DNA from: CAVVGZ01 sp963841845
GTDB lineage: Bacteria > Chloroflexota > Anaerolineae > Anaerolineales > Anaerolineaceae
Direction: 5' to 3'
Assembly (NCBI GenBank): GCA_963841845.1
Contig: CAWJEG010000008.1
Span: 213,079 to 277,078, forward strand
DNA: 64,000 nt
The notes below the pieces were generated by a model, which saw only the letters and a program-made list of their open reading frames with translations, was not told the origin of the DNA and searched no databases. A program made the translations under genes and the position numbers. Shown in pieces: positions 16,904 to 26,337 of the stretch (its first letter is position 1; each line of letters opens with the position of its first letter).

Positions 16904-18100
16904 ATGAATAGAATTATCTGGATAGAAAAACCTTTTATTTTACTCACCATATTATTATTTGCCTTTCTCACCAGTTGTGATGTACTTACCCCGAAGACAG
17001 AGGAGGCTACCTCCCCGCCTGTGATCCCTCCGGTTGTTTCTGACTTAAGAGTTGTTGCTGAAGGGGTAGTACTACCGGCGAAAAGTGCGGAATTATCTTT
17101 TGCAGAAAACGGGATCATTGAAGAAGTATTGGTTACCCAAGGGGAGCCGGTCCAATCCGGGCAGGTAATTGCCAAACTAAAAGGTTTGGAAGAAATGCTT
17201 GTCGATATCGTATCTGCCCAGACCGAATTAATCACAAAACAGCAAGACCTGGAGGATATTTATGAGAATTATGAAATTGACTTAGCCCAGGTTAAATTGG
17301 AGAAACTGGAGGCTGAACGGAATCTGGAATCATCTATAAATGGGAAAGTTGATAAACAGCAGGGTCGCGGGGACTGGAACGATCTTGTGAGAGCCCAGGC
17401 TAATTATGGTATGGCCCAGGCAAAAATTGACGCGGTGGAAAGAAAATATCATTGGTCCGCCGAAGCACCTCCTTCCGACCCCGACCGGGCTGAGGTTGTG
17501 GTCGAACTGACCTCTGCAATCCAGGAGAGGACCCAGGCACTGGGTGAGATTAATTATTACCTGCTTGGGCCAGATCCGGTAGAAGTCGCCAAATCAGATG
17601 CAGACATTGGTTATTACACAGCTGAATTGGAAAAGAAAGAGGCAGATTGGCTGGAATTGCTGGAAGGACCGGATTCGGATAAGATTGCCCTGGCTGAAGC
17701 GAAATTGACATCAGCCCAAATGAAGCTCGAATCCCTGCAAAATGATCTCAAGGATATTGAGCTGATAGCCCCATTTGATGGAACGATTGTGGTAAGTGAT
17801 CTGAAAGAAGGGGAGATGGTGCAGTCTGGCACGGTACTGGTTAATATGGCGGATCTGTCACAATGGAGAGTTGAGACAACCGACCTGACAGAGTTGGATA
17901 TCGTTGGAATAAACGTAGGCGGCAAGGTACGGGTTGCTTTTGATGCCCTGCCTGATCTTGAAATACCGGGGATAGTGGGGGAAATAAAGGAAATAGGCGT
18001 AAATCAGCAAGGCGATATTACTTACACAGCAAAAATTGATCTTTTGGAGCAAAGTGATCAACTCAAATGGAATTTAACTGCGACAGTCATTTTTGATTGA
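16904..18100 (+). CDS. HlyD-type adaptor lipoprotein, copy 3 of 3
   Basis: A 398-residue product with a lipobox at LTSC (about residue 25), a proline-rich linker, the lipoyl half GIIEEVLVTQGEPV, a long coiled-coil hairpin, IELIAPFDGTIV, and a beta domain ending DQLKWNLTATVIF. It starts 26 bases after copy 2, so all three are probably one operon. The hairpin carries EGPDSDKIALAEAKL as in its sisters. Charge and sequence in the hairpin differ among copies, which could mean different partners. Confidence 0.88.
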   Translation: MNRIIWIEKPFILLTILLFAFLTSCDVLTPKTEEATSPPVIPPVVSDLRVVAEGVVLPAKSAELSFAENGIIEEVLVTQGEPVQSGQVIAKLKGLEEMLVDIVSAQTELITKQQDLEDIYENYEIDLAQVKLEKLEAERNLESSINGKVDKQQGRGDWNDLVRAQANYGMAQAKIDAVERKYHWSAEAPPSDPDRAEVVVELTSAIQERTQALGEINYYLLGPDPVEVAKSDADIGYYTAELEKKEADWLELLEGPDSDKIALAEAKLTSAQMKLESLQNDLKDIELIAPFDGTIVVSDLKEGEMVQSGTVLVNMADLSQWRVETTDLTELDIVGINVGGKVRVAFDALPDLEIPGIVGEIKEIGVNQQGDITYTAKIDLLEQSDQLKWNLTATVIFD

Positions 18101-18294
18101 TCACGGAATTTCGAAAAACAAAAATTCTCAATACCGATCTGCTTAAAATCTAAAAATGTAAGTCCTCACCTGCCAGAAATCACTGGGGAGGTTCTCTCAA
18201 AGGGTAAACGAAAATGAGGTTTGCAGGAATTATCGCTCACAATTGGATAGATACATCGCATATCGCGATTTAACCTCTTTGGTATTAAGATATT

Positions 18295-18744
18295 TTATCC
18301 GTTTTTTGTGATACCAGGCGCATGTTGTGTTACCGACATTAAAAAATCTCCAACAATTTCCAGGGCATTATTTAGGTCGATGTAATCGCGGATGATGAGC
18401 CTTTGGTCAGGATTTCCAAGGATCATCTTCGATACAGTTTTCCCACGCTGGTAACAACACAAGACGGGTTTTTTCATCGCCAGGGCTCGAGCAATTTCAT
18501 ACCCTACTCCATGGGAGGGAGTGCTCACTTCAGCCACCATGACATCACAATTGCGAATCCATTCCAAATCCCTCTGGTAGACACTGTCAGGAGAAAGGGA
18601 ACCATCCAATAATTGGATATCTGGGTCGGCTAAACGGGCTGTGGGCACATCGTTTCCTGAGGATATGAGAAAATCCACCAACCCCCGGTATATATTTTGA
18701 TCATTTCTACCGCCAGTAATGGAACATGAGAAGTAAATATTCAT
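18295..18744 (-). CDS. Nucleoside 2-deoxyribosyltransferase-family, DNPH1-like hydrolase
   Basis: This 149-residue protein has the fold and motifs of the RCL/DNPH1 group: IYFSCSITGGR at the start, the nucleotide-binding RDLEWIRNCDVMVAEV segment, and SHGVGYEIARA, where the Glu is the catalytic residue in the family. DNPH1 cleaves the N-glycosidic bond of deoxynucleoside 5'-monophosphates, cleaning modified dNMPs. The substrate here is inferred. It stands alone on the minus strand between convergent and same-strand neighbours. Confidence 0.85.
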   Translation of the reverse strand: MNIYFSCSITGGRNDQNIYRGLVDFLISSGNDVPTARLADPDIQLLDGSLSPDSVYQRDLEWIRNCDVMVAEVSTPSHGVGYEIARALAMKKPVLCCYQRGKTVSKMILGNPDQRLIIRDYIDLNNALEIVGDFLMSVTQHAPGITKNG

Positions 18745-18901
18745 TGCGCCTCACTGTGAATGGTCTGGAGATTTCCACCAAACCAATCCTGTTTTTCCAC
18801 TTCATGACAATCATGAAAATTTGCATAAGGATGATCGCCAAATAGAACTTGATTTGATTTTAACAACATTTCCCCGCGTTGAATTGGATTCCTAAAAAAA
18901 A

Positions 18902-18928
18902 GCATCCACCCGGGAACAGGGTGGATGC
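18902..18928 (-). terminator. Terminator of the class V aminotransferase gene
   Basis: GCATCCACCC / GGGTGGATGC with a seven-base loop; on the minus strand eight T residues follow. It lies just beyond the stop at 18951. Confidence 0.85.
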
Positions 18929-18950
18929 AGCCAATATTGTTTCGGGTGTC

Positions 18951-20018
18951 TTATCTTGCAAGAAACTCATCTATATAGGAGAGGAGAGTTTCAACATCAT
19001 CCATCTGGATCTCACCCATAGGGGCAATGCGGAAGGATTTATCTTTTAATTTTCCATATCCATTGGTAATGCGCATTCCCCGTTCGAGCAGAAATTTATT
19101 GAGGTCTGGGATAGAAATCCCAAGGTTATTCTGAATGCAGCATACTGTCTTGGAAAGATACTTGGGATCGCCAACCATCGACATTCCATGCTCAAGCGCC
19201 CAGGTTTGTACTCGATTTGCCATCTTTTCATGACGGCGGAAGCGATTCTCAAGACCTTCTGCATGAATGCGGTCCAGCTGAAGATCGAGAGCGTAAATCA
19301 GCGGCATGGTAGGAGTCATCGGTGTGGAATCCTTGATGCGGTGATCTTCCATAAGGAGAAGATCAAAATACCAACCGCGGTTGGCAACACTCTCCGCTTT
19401 TTTTAATGCTCGATCATGGGTGGCTGCAAAGGACATTCCGGGAGGAAGTGCCAGGCATTTTTGCGAGGAAGTAAAAAGGAAATCGATTCCCCATGCATCC
19501 ATTTCAATTTTTGTTCCCCCCAGAGAGGAAACGGCATCGACCAGGATCAAGGTTTCGGGATTATGCGCTCTTATCACCTCGGCCAGTTCCTTTACCGGAT
19601 TTTCAACCCCGGTGGAGGTTTCATTATGGACAATGGTGACCGCTTCATAATCCTGGCTGGCAAGCGCTTTGTCAAGTAATTTGGGTGTGATGGCGAATCC
19701 CAAATCCACATCCAACTTGTCTGCTTTTTTCCCATTTGCCAGGGCAACATCGTACCAGCGCTTTGCAAATGCGCCGTTCACACAGCAAAGGACACGATCG
19801 TTGACAAAATTGCGGATACCTGCTTCCTGCATGCCGGAACCGGTCCAGGGTCCCTGGAAAACCCGATACTGTGTGTAGAATAATTCCTTTAATCTCTCGC
19901 CGGTCCTGCGGAAGAGATCATCAAAATCCTTGCTTCGATGAGGCATCATGGGTTTTGCCTGGGCCGCCAGGACTTCCGGGGCAACATCAACGGGTCCAGG
20001 AACAAACATGGGTGACAT
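18951..20018 (-). CDS. Class V aminotransferase (alanine-glyoxylate / serine-pyruvate type)
   Basis: This 355-residue PLP enzyme starts MSPMFVPGPVDVAPEVL, as in serine-glyoxylate and alanine-glyoxylate transaminases. The PLP-binding Asp is in LVDAVSSLGG (Asp161) and the Schiff-base lysine is Lys187 in TSSQKCLALPPG. It is close to the family's usual length. The physiological amino donor (serine or alanine) cannot be read from sequence. It has its own terminator and is the last gene before the small membrane gene at 20249 on the same strand. Confidence 0.9.
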   Translation of the reverse strand: MSPMFVPGPVDVAPEVLAAQAKPMMPHRSKDFDDLFRRTGERLKELFYTQYRVFQGPWTGSGMQEAGIRNFVNDRVLCCVNGAFAKRWYDVALANGKKADKLDVDLGFAITPKLLDKALASQDYEAVTIVHNETSTGVENPVKELAEVIRAHNPETLILVDAVSSLGGTKIEMDAWGIDFLFTSSQKCLALPPGMSFAATHDRALKKAESVANRGWYFDLLLMEDHRIKDSTPMTPTMPLIYALDLQLDRIHAEGLENRFRRHEKMANRVQTWALEHGMSMVGDPKYLSKTVCCIQNNLGISIPDLNKFLLERGMRITNGYGKLKDKSFRIAPMGEIQMDDVETLLSYIDEFLAR

Positions 20019-20069
20019 TATGTCTCCTTGGTTTAGGCTGGTATTGTTAAGTCGATCAGCCGGATTATT

Positions 20070-20249
20070 TTAGATAAATAGGGAGATGACAATCAGTAGT
20101 GCGAAGAAGAAGGAAGCTAATATCCCTATCCGTTTCAGGTCTTTGATTACGTATGAGTAATCAGGATTAAAGGCTTGGGAAGATGAAAAGGTGCCGCTGA
20201 CTGGTTGTGCAGTTTGTGTGGTTTTATTGGATTTATTTTTCCTGGCCAT
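20070..20249 (-). CDS. Small single-helix membrane protein, unknown function
   Basis: A 59-residue gene. The product has a polar, lysine/serine/threonine-rich N-terminus (MARKNKSNKTTQTAQPVSG), a short aromatic segment, and a C-terminal membrane helix (about 42-58) preceded by Lys/Arg, so the N-terminus is probably cytoplasmic. It lies between the sortase gene upstream and the aminotransferase downstream on the same strand. I recognise no family. Confidence 0.55.
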   Translation of the reverse strand: MARKNKSNKTTQTAQPVSGTFSSSQAFNPDYSYVIKDLKRIGILASFFFALLIVISLFI

Positions 20250-20304
20250 TCTTGTTTCTACCTTTAGAAAATAGTTTACTTATTATCCCACTAAATTGGA
20301 TTTT

Positions 20305-21252
20305 TTACTGGGTTAATTCTGCTTTAACCACAATGCGTTTATCATCCACCAGGTAAGGATAACAGGAAATCAAGGTGATTTCCGGATTGTCGCTGGGAGC
20401 CATGACTTCAACCTGGGTGGGTTCAACAATGGTTGTGTCCCGGATCACATAAGTATAAGGGCGCTGGCTGGTATATAGAATGATCTTATCGCCTGTATTT
20501 AATTTATCAAGATCCCTGAAAATTTCGCCGAATATATCATTGTGGGCAGACAGGACGATATTCCCTCCTTCCCCGGGGTGAGGTGTGCCGATAGTTTGGC
20601 CAACCCCCTTTTTCAATTGTTCCCAACCATCGCCCTGGACAATTGGGGCATCCACATCTATTGAAGGGATCTGTATGCGAATGCCCTGTTTTGGACCCGG
20701 TGTCGGGATAGGGAGGTTTGCAAGCGACTGCACCATGGGGGCCAGATGGGCCGGGATCTCTGATTCATTGGGCAGGACACCACCCGGGGATCCTGGAGGA
20801 GTATGTCCGGATGGAAGGATAACAGCGTAGATAAGTGCAGTTGGCGTCATGGTTGGCTGCTGCAATACAGCAGCGATTTCTTTATTGAGGTTTCTCAATA
20901 CACTTAATCCATTAAACAAGATTAATAAAAATCCAACCACTGCTAAAATCTCAACCAGAAAAAGGAACCGATCCAGGATACCCCGGGTGCGATTTCTTGA
21001 TTTATTTGTCCCCAAAGTTATTGTTTGGGAGCTTGCACTGGCATAGGCGGATTCTGGACCATTTTTTACGGGAGGATTAAAAGGAGGAATTCTGCCGGAT
21101 TTCTTAAAGGCTTCAATGCGGTTTTTCCTTTGCGCCATTTTCTTCTCAATAATCAACTGGCGCAATTCTTCAATGGACAGATCCTTTTTGGATCGTTTAT
21201 CTGCCACGAACAATCCATTCCTGCCGGATTTTTGATTTTGAATCCCAGGCAA
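20305..21252 (-). CDS. Sortase (class D/E-like)
   Basis: A 315-residue transpeptidase with an unusually long charged cytoplasmic N-terminus (about 90 residues), one membrane helix (about 93-113), a Pro/Thr-rich linker and a C-terminal sortase domain. The catalytic His237 (LSAHNDI), Cys297 (TLISCYPY) and Arg306 (DDKRIVV) are present. Sortases cleave LPXTG signals and attach the protein to the envelope. A substrate with LPTTG is encoded at 51417-52187. The start is uncertain: the listed TTG, a GTG at 21207 and internal ATGs lack a clear ribosome site. Confidence 0.88.
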   Translation of the reverse strand: MPGIQNQKSGRNGLFVADKRSKKDLSIEELRQLIIEKKMAQRKNRIEAFKKSGRIPPFNPPVKNGPESAYASASSQTITLGTNKSRNRTRGILDRFLFLVEILAVVGFLLILFNGLSVLRNLNKEIAAVLQQPTMTPTALIYAVILPSGHTPPGSPGGVLPNESEIPAHLAPMVQSLANLPIPTPGPKQGIRIQIPSIDVDAPIVQGDGWEQLKKGVGQTIGTPHPGEGGNIVLSAHNDIFGEIFRDLDKLNTGDKIILYTSQRPYTYVIRDTTIVEPTQVEVMAPSDNPEITLISCYPYLVDDKRIVVKAELTQ

Positions 21253-21299
21253 ACCAGGCGTGTATGCTTTGGAAATAAATGAAAGCAGCTGTCATTCCC

Positions 21300-21887
21300 T
21301 TAATCCTGTTGTTCTGCGGTAATGGATAGCAATTTCTCCACCACAGTCTGATATTGGGTGGTCAGCGCAGGGAAGAAACCACGCTGATGGAAAATTTTGA
21401 GCAATTCCCGGTGGTGCCACAGTGTACCGGATTTACCGCCCTTAAATCTTTCCCAGACAAGGTCTCCTTTTTGCTCATAATCCCGGAGGACTGAGGAAGC
21501 ATTGTGCAATTTATCGGCGATCGATACCAGAATAACAGATGGCGGGGCAGTCTGCAACCTGGCGAGATGCTTAACTTTCCTCTCTTCCCAGGGAGGTTTG
21601 GGATTTGAGTGACTGTCTGTACACCCATCCACAATCTCTGCAACATTATTTCCAAACAATTGTTGAATTTTACAGAGAGTAGGCATCCCTCCCTGGTCTT
21701 CAACTGCATCATGCAGCAGGGCAGCGATGGCTTCGTCCTCATTTCCGCCGTTATCGAGGACGATACTGGTGACGGCTATTAGATGAGAGAAGTAAGGAAT
21801 AGAAGGATCGGTACCTTTGCGCGACTGTTCATTATGCAAAGCAAATGCATAGCATAACGCACCTTGAAACCTGAAGGTCAATAGCAT
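21300..21887 (-). CDS. HD-domain phosphohydrolase, SpoT-hydrolase-like
   Basis: A 195-residue HD protein: RKGTDPSIPYFSHLIAV supplies the first metal ligand region, LLHDAVEDQGG (His59-Asp60) the HD pair, and VSIADKLHNA the last Asp. This arrangement is that of the (p)ppGpp hydrolase domain; stand-alone versions act as small alarmone hydrolases, but I cannot assign a substrate with certainty. It is upstream of the sortase on the same strand with 47 bases between. Confidence 0.85.
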   Translation of the reverse strand: MLLTFRFQGALCYAFALHNEQSRKGTDPSIPYFSHLIAVTSIVLDNGGNEDEAIAALLHDAVEDQGGMPTLCKIQQLFGNNVAEIVDGCTDSHSNPKPPWEERKVKHLARLQTAPPSVILVSIADKLHNASSVLRDYEQKGDLVWERFKGGKSGTLWHHRELLKIFHQRGFFPALTTQYQTVVEKLLSITAEQQD

Positions 21888-22232
21888 ATCATCCAGCCTT
21901 TAATTGTGATGAGTAAATTATAAGAGATTTTTCCTAAACAGGGATAGTTGCCCTGGATGGTTGATGAGCAGGGGAAATTGATAGTACCAGGACCTGATTG
22001 ATGATATCGGTACCAGAAAAACTCCGAAATAAGGCTGAAGCACAGTTAAAAAGAAGCAAAAAAGACTTCCAAGAAGTAGCCTTACCATCGGATAGTTATT
22101 GTGATATACTTCGACCCGCAAATAAACCAAACCACACGTTTCCAGACCAGGCTTTGCGTGCCAGGATATCGTTCCCGGTCTTAGCATGGAGTGAAGGAAA
22201 CGGAGGAATAAAACGCAAAAGGAGAATATCGA
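21888..22232. other. Divergent leader region upstream of rpsB
   Basis: About 345 bases between HD gene (minus) and rpsB (plus). It contains the predicted rpsB promoter and an untranslated leader of about 115 bases before a strong AAAGGAG site. A plus reading overlapping rpsB at 21998-22297 is spurious. Confidence 0.45.
22082..22110 (+). promoter_or_regulatory. Predicted promoter of rpsB-tsf
   Basis: TTACCA and TATACT separated by 17 bases, about 122 bases upstream of the rpsB start. The resulting leader would be about 115 bases, long enough for autoregulation by S2, although no known leader motif was recognised. Confidence 0.5.
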
Positions 22233-23106
22233 ATGGCAATCATCTCTATGAAATCTTTATTAGAGAGCGGTGTTCATTTTGGACATCGAACCAATAAATG
22301 GCACCCGAAAATGAAACCTTATATATTCACAGAACGCAATGGGATCCACATCATCGATCTCCAGCAAACTGTGAAAGCTTTGGGTGAAGCTTATGATTTG
22401 ATCCGGAATACGGTCACTCAGGGCGGAAAAGTAATGTTTGTCGGGACAAAGAGACAGGCACAGGAAACGATTGTTGATGAGGCTAGGCGCTGCGGCATGC
22501 CTTATGTTACCGAAAGATGGCTGGGTGGAATGCTCACCAACTGGTCAACTATCCTTCAGCGGATATACGAATTGGAACGACTGGAAAAAATGCGGGATAG
22601 CGGCGACATCGACCGGCTGACAAAAAAAGAAGGCTTGATGATTGAGCGGGATATCAAGCGCCTTGAGACCCGGCTGAGCGGTGTGAGAAATCTTCGTCAA
22701 CCCCCAGACCTGCTTTTTGTGATTGACGTCAGCCGGGAATATACTGCTGTCCATGAGGCTAACTTTAAAGAACATTCCAGTTATTGCCATGGTAGATACC
22801 AATTGTGATCCCAGCGGGGTTGATTATGTGATTCCCTCCAATGATGATGCTATCCGGGCGATTAAATTAATGGTTGGGAAAATTGCAGATGCAGCCATTG
22901 AAGGTGTATCCATGCGCAAGGACGTGGTTGAAGATACCCTTGAACCGGCAATTAAACCGGTCGGGATTGATGCAGCCCGGACGATAATTATTGATGAAGA
23001 TGAGCTTGAAGAAGATTTATTAGGACAGGCAACCCTGGCGAAGTTAAGCTCAGCCAGAGGCCAACGCGTAATTGAAACACCAGCTGAAGAAGAACCCGCC
23101 CAATAA
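22233..23106 (+). CDS. rpsB: 30S ribosomal protein S2 (frameshifted in this sequence)
   Basis: S2 is essential for 30S assembly. Residues 1-177 (from MAIISMKSLLESGVHFGHRT to VHEAN) read in one frame; the rest (NIPVIAMVDTNCDPSGVDYVI onwards, ending PAEEEPAQ) is in the +1 frame. Omitting one T of TTT at 22764-22766 rejoins them as EANLKNIPVIAMVDTNCD, exactly as in S2. Because rpsB cannot be lost, the break is most simply a sequence error. RBS AAAGGAG precedes the ATG. It is followed by tsf, the usual pair. Confidence 0.95.
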
Positions 23107-23261
23107 GATCAGGGTGTGCATTTTTTTGTTGGAGATAGATCCAATTCGCCTGATGATTGAAACCCTTTCTGTTTGTAACACGAGGATTCCTCTGGAAATG
23201 GTATGAATTGTCTGATTAATAAAACATTGAATGATGCAAGTCAATTATTGAAGGATTATCT

Positions 23262-23867
23262 ATGACCACAATAACAACCGAAATGATTAAGGAACTACGT
23301 GAAAAAACCAATGCGGGTATCCTGGATTGTCGAAAGGCATTACAGGATGCTGATGGTGATATGAAACAGGCGCTCGATAACTTACGCGAGAAAGGATTGG
23401 CCACAGCTCTGCAACGGTCCAGCCGGACTGCTTCGGAAGGCGTGATAGATATATATTCCCATGGAAATGGGCGCGTAGGTGTGATGGTTGAAATCAACAG
23501 CGAAACAGATTTTGTCGGACGTTCCGACCAGTTCCGCCATTTTGCTCATGAGGTAGCGCTGCATATCGCTGCAAGTTCACCGATATATGTGAATGAAGCA
23601 GATGTACCAGAAGATGTACTGGAACATGAGAAGCAAATTGCTTCTGCAAAGGCGCGCGAAGACGGAAAACCAGAGAGTATTCTTCCTAAAATCGTAGAAG
23701 GATCTGTAAAAAAGTTCATGGATGAAGCCGTTTTGCTCAGGCAGCCATATATCCGGGATGAAAAAATTACAATCCAGGAACTATTGAATCAAAATATTGC
23801 TTCTCTGGGTGAAAATATCATCATCCGCCGATTTGTGCGGTGGCAGCTCGGAGAAGAATCCGAATAA
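23262..23867 (+). CDS. tsf: Elongation factor Ts
   Basis: A 201-residue EF-Ts, the nucleotide exchange factor of EF-Tu. The N-terminal UBA-like domain has IKELREKTNAGILDCRKAL; the core contains EINSETDFVGR, and the C-terminus has QPYIRDEKITIQELLN. It is shorter than the E. coli protein, as in many bacteria that lack the second core repeat. It lies 155 bases after rpsB and is followed by an intrinsic terminator. Confidence 0.95.
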   Translation: MTTITTEMIKELREKTNAGILDCRKALQDADGDMKQALDNLREKGLATALQRSSRTASEGVIDIYSHGNGRVGVMVEINSETDFVGRSDQFRHFAHEVALHIAASSPIYVNEADVPEDVLEHEKQIASAKAREDGKPESILPKIVEGSVKKFMDEAVLLRQPYIRDEKITIQELLNQNIASLGENIIIRRFVRWQLGEESE

Positions 23868-23877
23868 GAAACGAAAG

Positions 23878-23903
23878 GCCAACCATCAGGTTGGCTTTTT
23901 TTT
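23878..23903 (+). terminator. Strong terminator between tsf and pyrH
   Basis: GCCAACC (23878-23884) / GGTTGGC (23889-23895) with a four-base loop and a run of eight T residues. It ends only 13 bases before the pyrH start, so pyrH depends on read-through or on a promoter inside this region. Confidence 0.85.
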
Positions 23904-23916
23904 AGCAGGAGGTCTA

Positions 23917-24633
23917 ATGGATAACGTCAAGTATTCACGAATACTGCTTAAACTGAGCGGTGAATCCCTTGGGGTGGATGGGGGAGCGTCGATTGATCCG
24001 CAACGTGCCAGCTATATATCCGAAAAGATCCGGGAAGTGCGCGAAATGGGTATTGATGTGGCTATTGTGATTGGTGCCGGGAATATCTGGCGGGGCCGCA
24101 TGGGTCTGAACCTGGGCATGGACCGGGCGACAGCCGATTATATGGGAATGCTGGCCACTGTAATGAATGCACTGGTGTTGATGGATTCTCTGGAAAGAAT
24201 CAATGTGATCACACGGGTCCAGTCAGCCATTGAAATGCGTGCAGTAGCCGAACCGTATATTCGCCGGAGGGCAATTCGTCACCTGGAAAAGGGGCGGGTG
24301 GTCATATTTGGGGGAGGTACCGGAAATCCTTATTTTTCGACCGATACCACTGCTGCTTTGAGGGCGATGGAAATTGGCGCTAACGTGCTGATTAAGGCAA
24401 CCAAGGTGGATGGGATATATGATTCTGATCCGATGAAGAACCCGGATGCCGTCAAGTTCGAGCGCCTGACCTATTTGGATGCCTTAAGCCTCCGGCTGGA
24501 AGTAATGGATTCGACTGCCATTTCGCTGTGCATGGAAAACAAACTGCCCATCCATGTGATTAATCTGTGGAACGAACATTCACTGCGTGATGTCCTGCTG
24601 GGTAAACCGAGTGGTACACTGGTGACTGCCTGA
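23917..24633 (+). CDS. pyrH: UMP kinase
   Basis: This 238-residue UMP kinase makes UDP from UMP. LLKLSGESLG and VIGAGNIWRG are the phosphate-binding segments; VIFGGGTGNPYFSTDT and KATKVDGIYDSDP are typical. The ATG at 23917 follows AGGAGG; a reading starting further upstream runs back into tsf and is wrong. In many bacteria frr follows pyrH, but here a terminator and then a minus-strand gene come next, so frr must be elsewhere. Confidence 0.96.
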   Translation: MDNVKYSRILLKLSGESLGVDGGASIDPQRASYISEKIREVREMGIDVAIVIGAGNIWRGRMGLNLGMDRATADYMGMLATVMNALVLMDSLERINVITRVQSAIEMRAVAEPYIRRRAIRHLEKGRVVIFGGGTGNPYFSTDTTAALRAMEIGANVLIKATKVDGIYDSDPMKNPDAVKFERLTYLDALSLRLEVMDSTAISLCMENKLPIHVINLWNEHSLRDVLLGKPSGTLVTA

Positions 24634-24715
24634 AATGACCCAATCCGCAGGGACCATCCTGAAATTGGTAGACTATAAACCATAAACCGGAATAAAGAAA
24701 ACCTTTTAATCAATT

Positions 24716-24748
24716 CCCCCGCTAGTCTTTAGCCGGGGGAGTTTTTTT
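24716..24748 (+). terminator. Terminator after pyrH
   Basis: CCCCCG-CTA / TAGCCGGGGG, with one unpaired base, a five-base loop and seven T residues. It is about 80 bases past the pyrH stop and just before a convergent gene. Confidence 0.75.
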
Positions 24749-24790
24749 AGATCAGGTGATATCCAGGCCGGGATTTGCACAAAATTTTGC

Positions 24791-26200
24791 TTACTCAGCA
24801 GTGCTCGAACTTGCATCCAACAAGTAGACATCAGTCATTGGCCCGAAGTCATTAATTAACTCAGAAGTGCCATCCAGAGACCCGAGACGCAGCTGCCAGT
24901 TCTGATTGTTTTTACCAAGAAAGATAAACCGGTTTGCATCCACCCATTGGATGTTTTGAGCGGCACTGATATCCTGGATAGGTTGGCTGCTACTACCCGT
25001 CTGTTCAATGCGGGGATTCCCGCCATCCGGCATGGCCACAATAAAATGGCTTGAATCCGGGGACCAGCCGGCAAACCTGAGATTTCCGGTTTCAACTAAA
25101 CTGTCTCCAGATCCATCAATATTGGCGATATGCAGGGACTGCTGATTGTTTTCCGCCGGACCTTCCTGGATCAGAAAAGCCATTTTAGTTGTATCCGGTG
25201 AAAAATCAATCTCTTCCAGGAAAAAGGTGTTTTTGCTGGAAAGAAGGTTAGCCTGGTTGCCATCTGCAGGAATACGGTATATTGAAGTTGCCTGCGGTGG
25301 CTGTTCCATGGGATCTTCGGGGGGGATATCAACCAGCAGGTAGCTTGAGTCTGAAGACCAGGCAGGTGTGGGGTAATACTGGTACTCGCTGTAGGTGATT
25401 ACGGGCTCGAATTTTAAAACCTCATCCCTGCGGTTGGATAAATCGGAATTTATTAGAGAGATATCCTCGAAGGTCACCAGGGCAATTTGGTTTCCATCTG
25501 GAGAGTAATAAAAATTTCCGCCTTCTCCTGCCTTCAGGAGGAGGGTTCTTTCACCAGTTTGTGTATCTACCTTCCATAAATCATTATCAATCATTAATCC
25601 CGGACCCTCAAATTTGGGACTTGTATTGTAAGCAATATTGTTCTCACCCGGTATCCAATCGACCTGGTATGGTCCGATGGCAGATGCGTACTCCAAATCC
25701 GCAGGCGACAAACCGATGATGCCCGGGTTGGTTAGGATTTCGTTGAATTCTGACTGGCTGACAAGTTCACGCGAACCGCTGCCATCCGTATTGACCACCC
25801 ATAAGGAATAATTGATGTAATCCGGAGATCTCAGGAACATTACCATGCTGCCGTCCGGAGAAACTTTGCTGGAGGTGACCTCTCCGCTTTGATCCAGCGG
25901 AATCGAATTTCCGCCTTCCGTCCAGAGCCAGAGGTCCCGGCTGCCATCCATATAAGCCACCCTCAATGTTGAAACATCTGCCAGGGTTGGCTGCGGTATC
26001 TGTGTAGTAGCGATCACGGTGTCTGCCACAGTTGGTTCTTCACTGCTGGCAGGCAGTGATTTGGCTTCGACTGTCTGGGCGACAATTGTACCAATCTGAT
26101 CCCCATCCTGAGTTTGAGCAGCGGTTTGTCCGATAATTCCGCAAGATACGGTAACCAGGTTGATGATAAAGAATCCGGTGATCAAGTGCAGCCTGTTCAT
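24791..26200 (-). CDS. TolB-like beta-propeller lipoprotein
   Basis: A 469-residue lipoprotein (lipobox VTVSC, Cys20) with a threonine/serine-rich linker and repeated WD40/TolB-type blades: SKVSPDGSMVMFL, YYSPDGNQIALV, PAWSSDSSYLLV, FSPDTTKMAFL and FAGWSPDSSHFIV. Such propellers usually bind proteins or peptidoglycan-associated partners; the target is unknown. ATG at 26200 has GGAGG five bases upstream. It is divergent from the pheST operon. Confidence 0.85.
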   Translation of the reverse strand: MNRLHLITGFFIINLVTVSCGIIGQTAAQTQDGDQIGTIVAQTVEAKSLPASSEEPTVADTVIATTQIPQPTLADVSTLRVAYMDGSRDLWLWTEGGNSIPLDQSGEVTSSKVSPDGSMVMFLRSPDYINYSLWVVNTDGSGSRELVSQSEFNEILTNPGIIGLSPADLEYASAIGPYQVDWIPGENNIAYNTSPKFEGPGLMIDNDLWKVDTQTGERTLLLKAGEGGNFYYSPDGNQIALVTFEDISLINSDLSNRRDEVLKFEPVITYSEYQYYPTPAWSSDSSYLLVDIPPEDPMEQPPQATSIYRIPADGNQANLLSSKNTFFLEEIDFSPDTTKMAFLIQEGPAENNQQSLHIANIDGSGDSLVETGNLRFAGWSPDSSHFIVAMPDGGNPRIEQTGSSSQPIQDISAAQNIQWVDANRFIFLGKNNQNWQLRLGSLDGTSELINDFGPMTDVYLLDASSSTAE

Positions 26201-26286
26201 GCTAACCTCCAAATCTAGGATTGATCTAATCTATTATCTCATTTTTAGGGTCTCATTCCAATGATAAAGCATAATTTGGCTCTATC

Positions 26287-26316
26287 TTGACATTTCCTGA
26301 AAAACCAGGATAATAA
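26287..26316 (+). promoter_or_regulatory. Promoter of the pheST T-box leader
   Basis: TTGACA at 26287-26292 and TAATAA at 26311-26316, 18 bases apart, about 45 bases upstream of the T-box stem I. Confidence 0.65.
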
Positions 26317-26337
26317 GGTTAGAAATAAATAAATAGA

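Noticed and set aside
21998..22297. 99-codon plus reading upstream of and into rpsB
   Set aside because: It overlaps the rpsB start in another frame and includes the rpsB promoter and leader.
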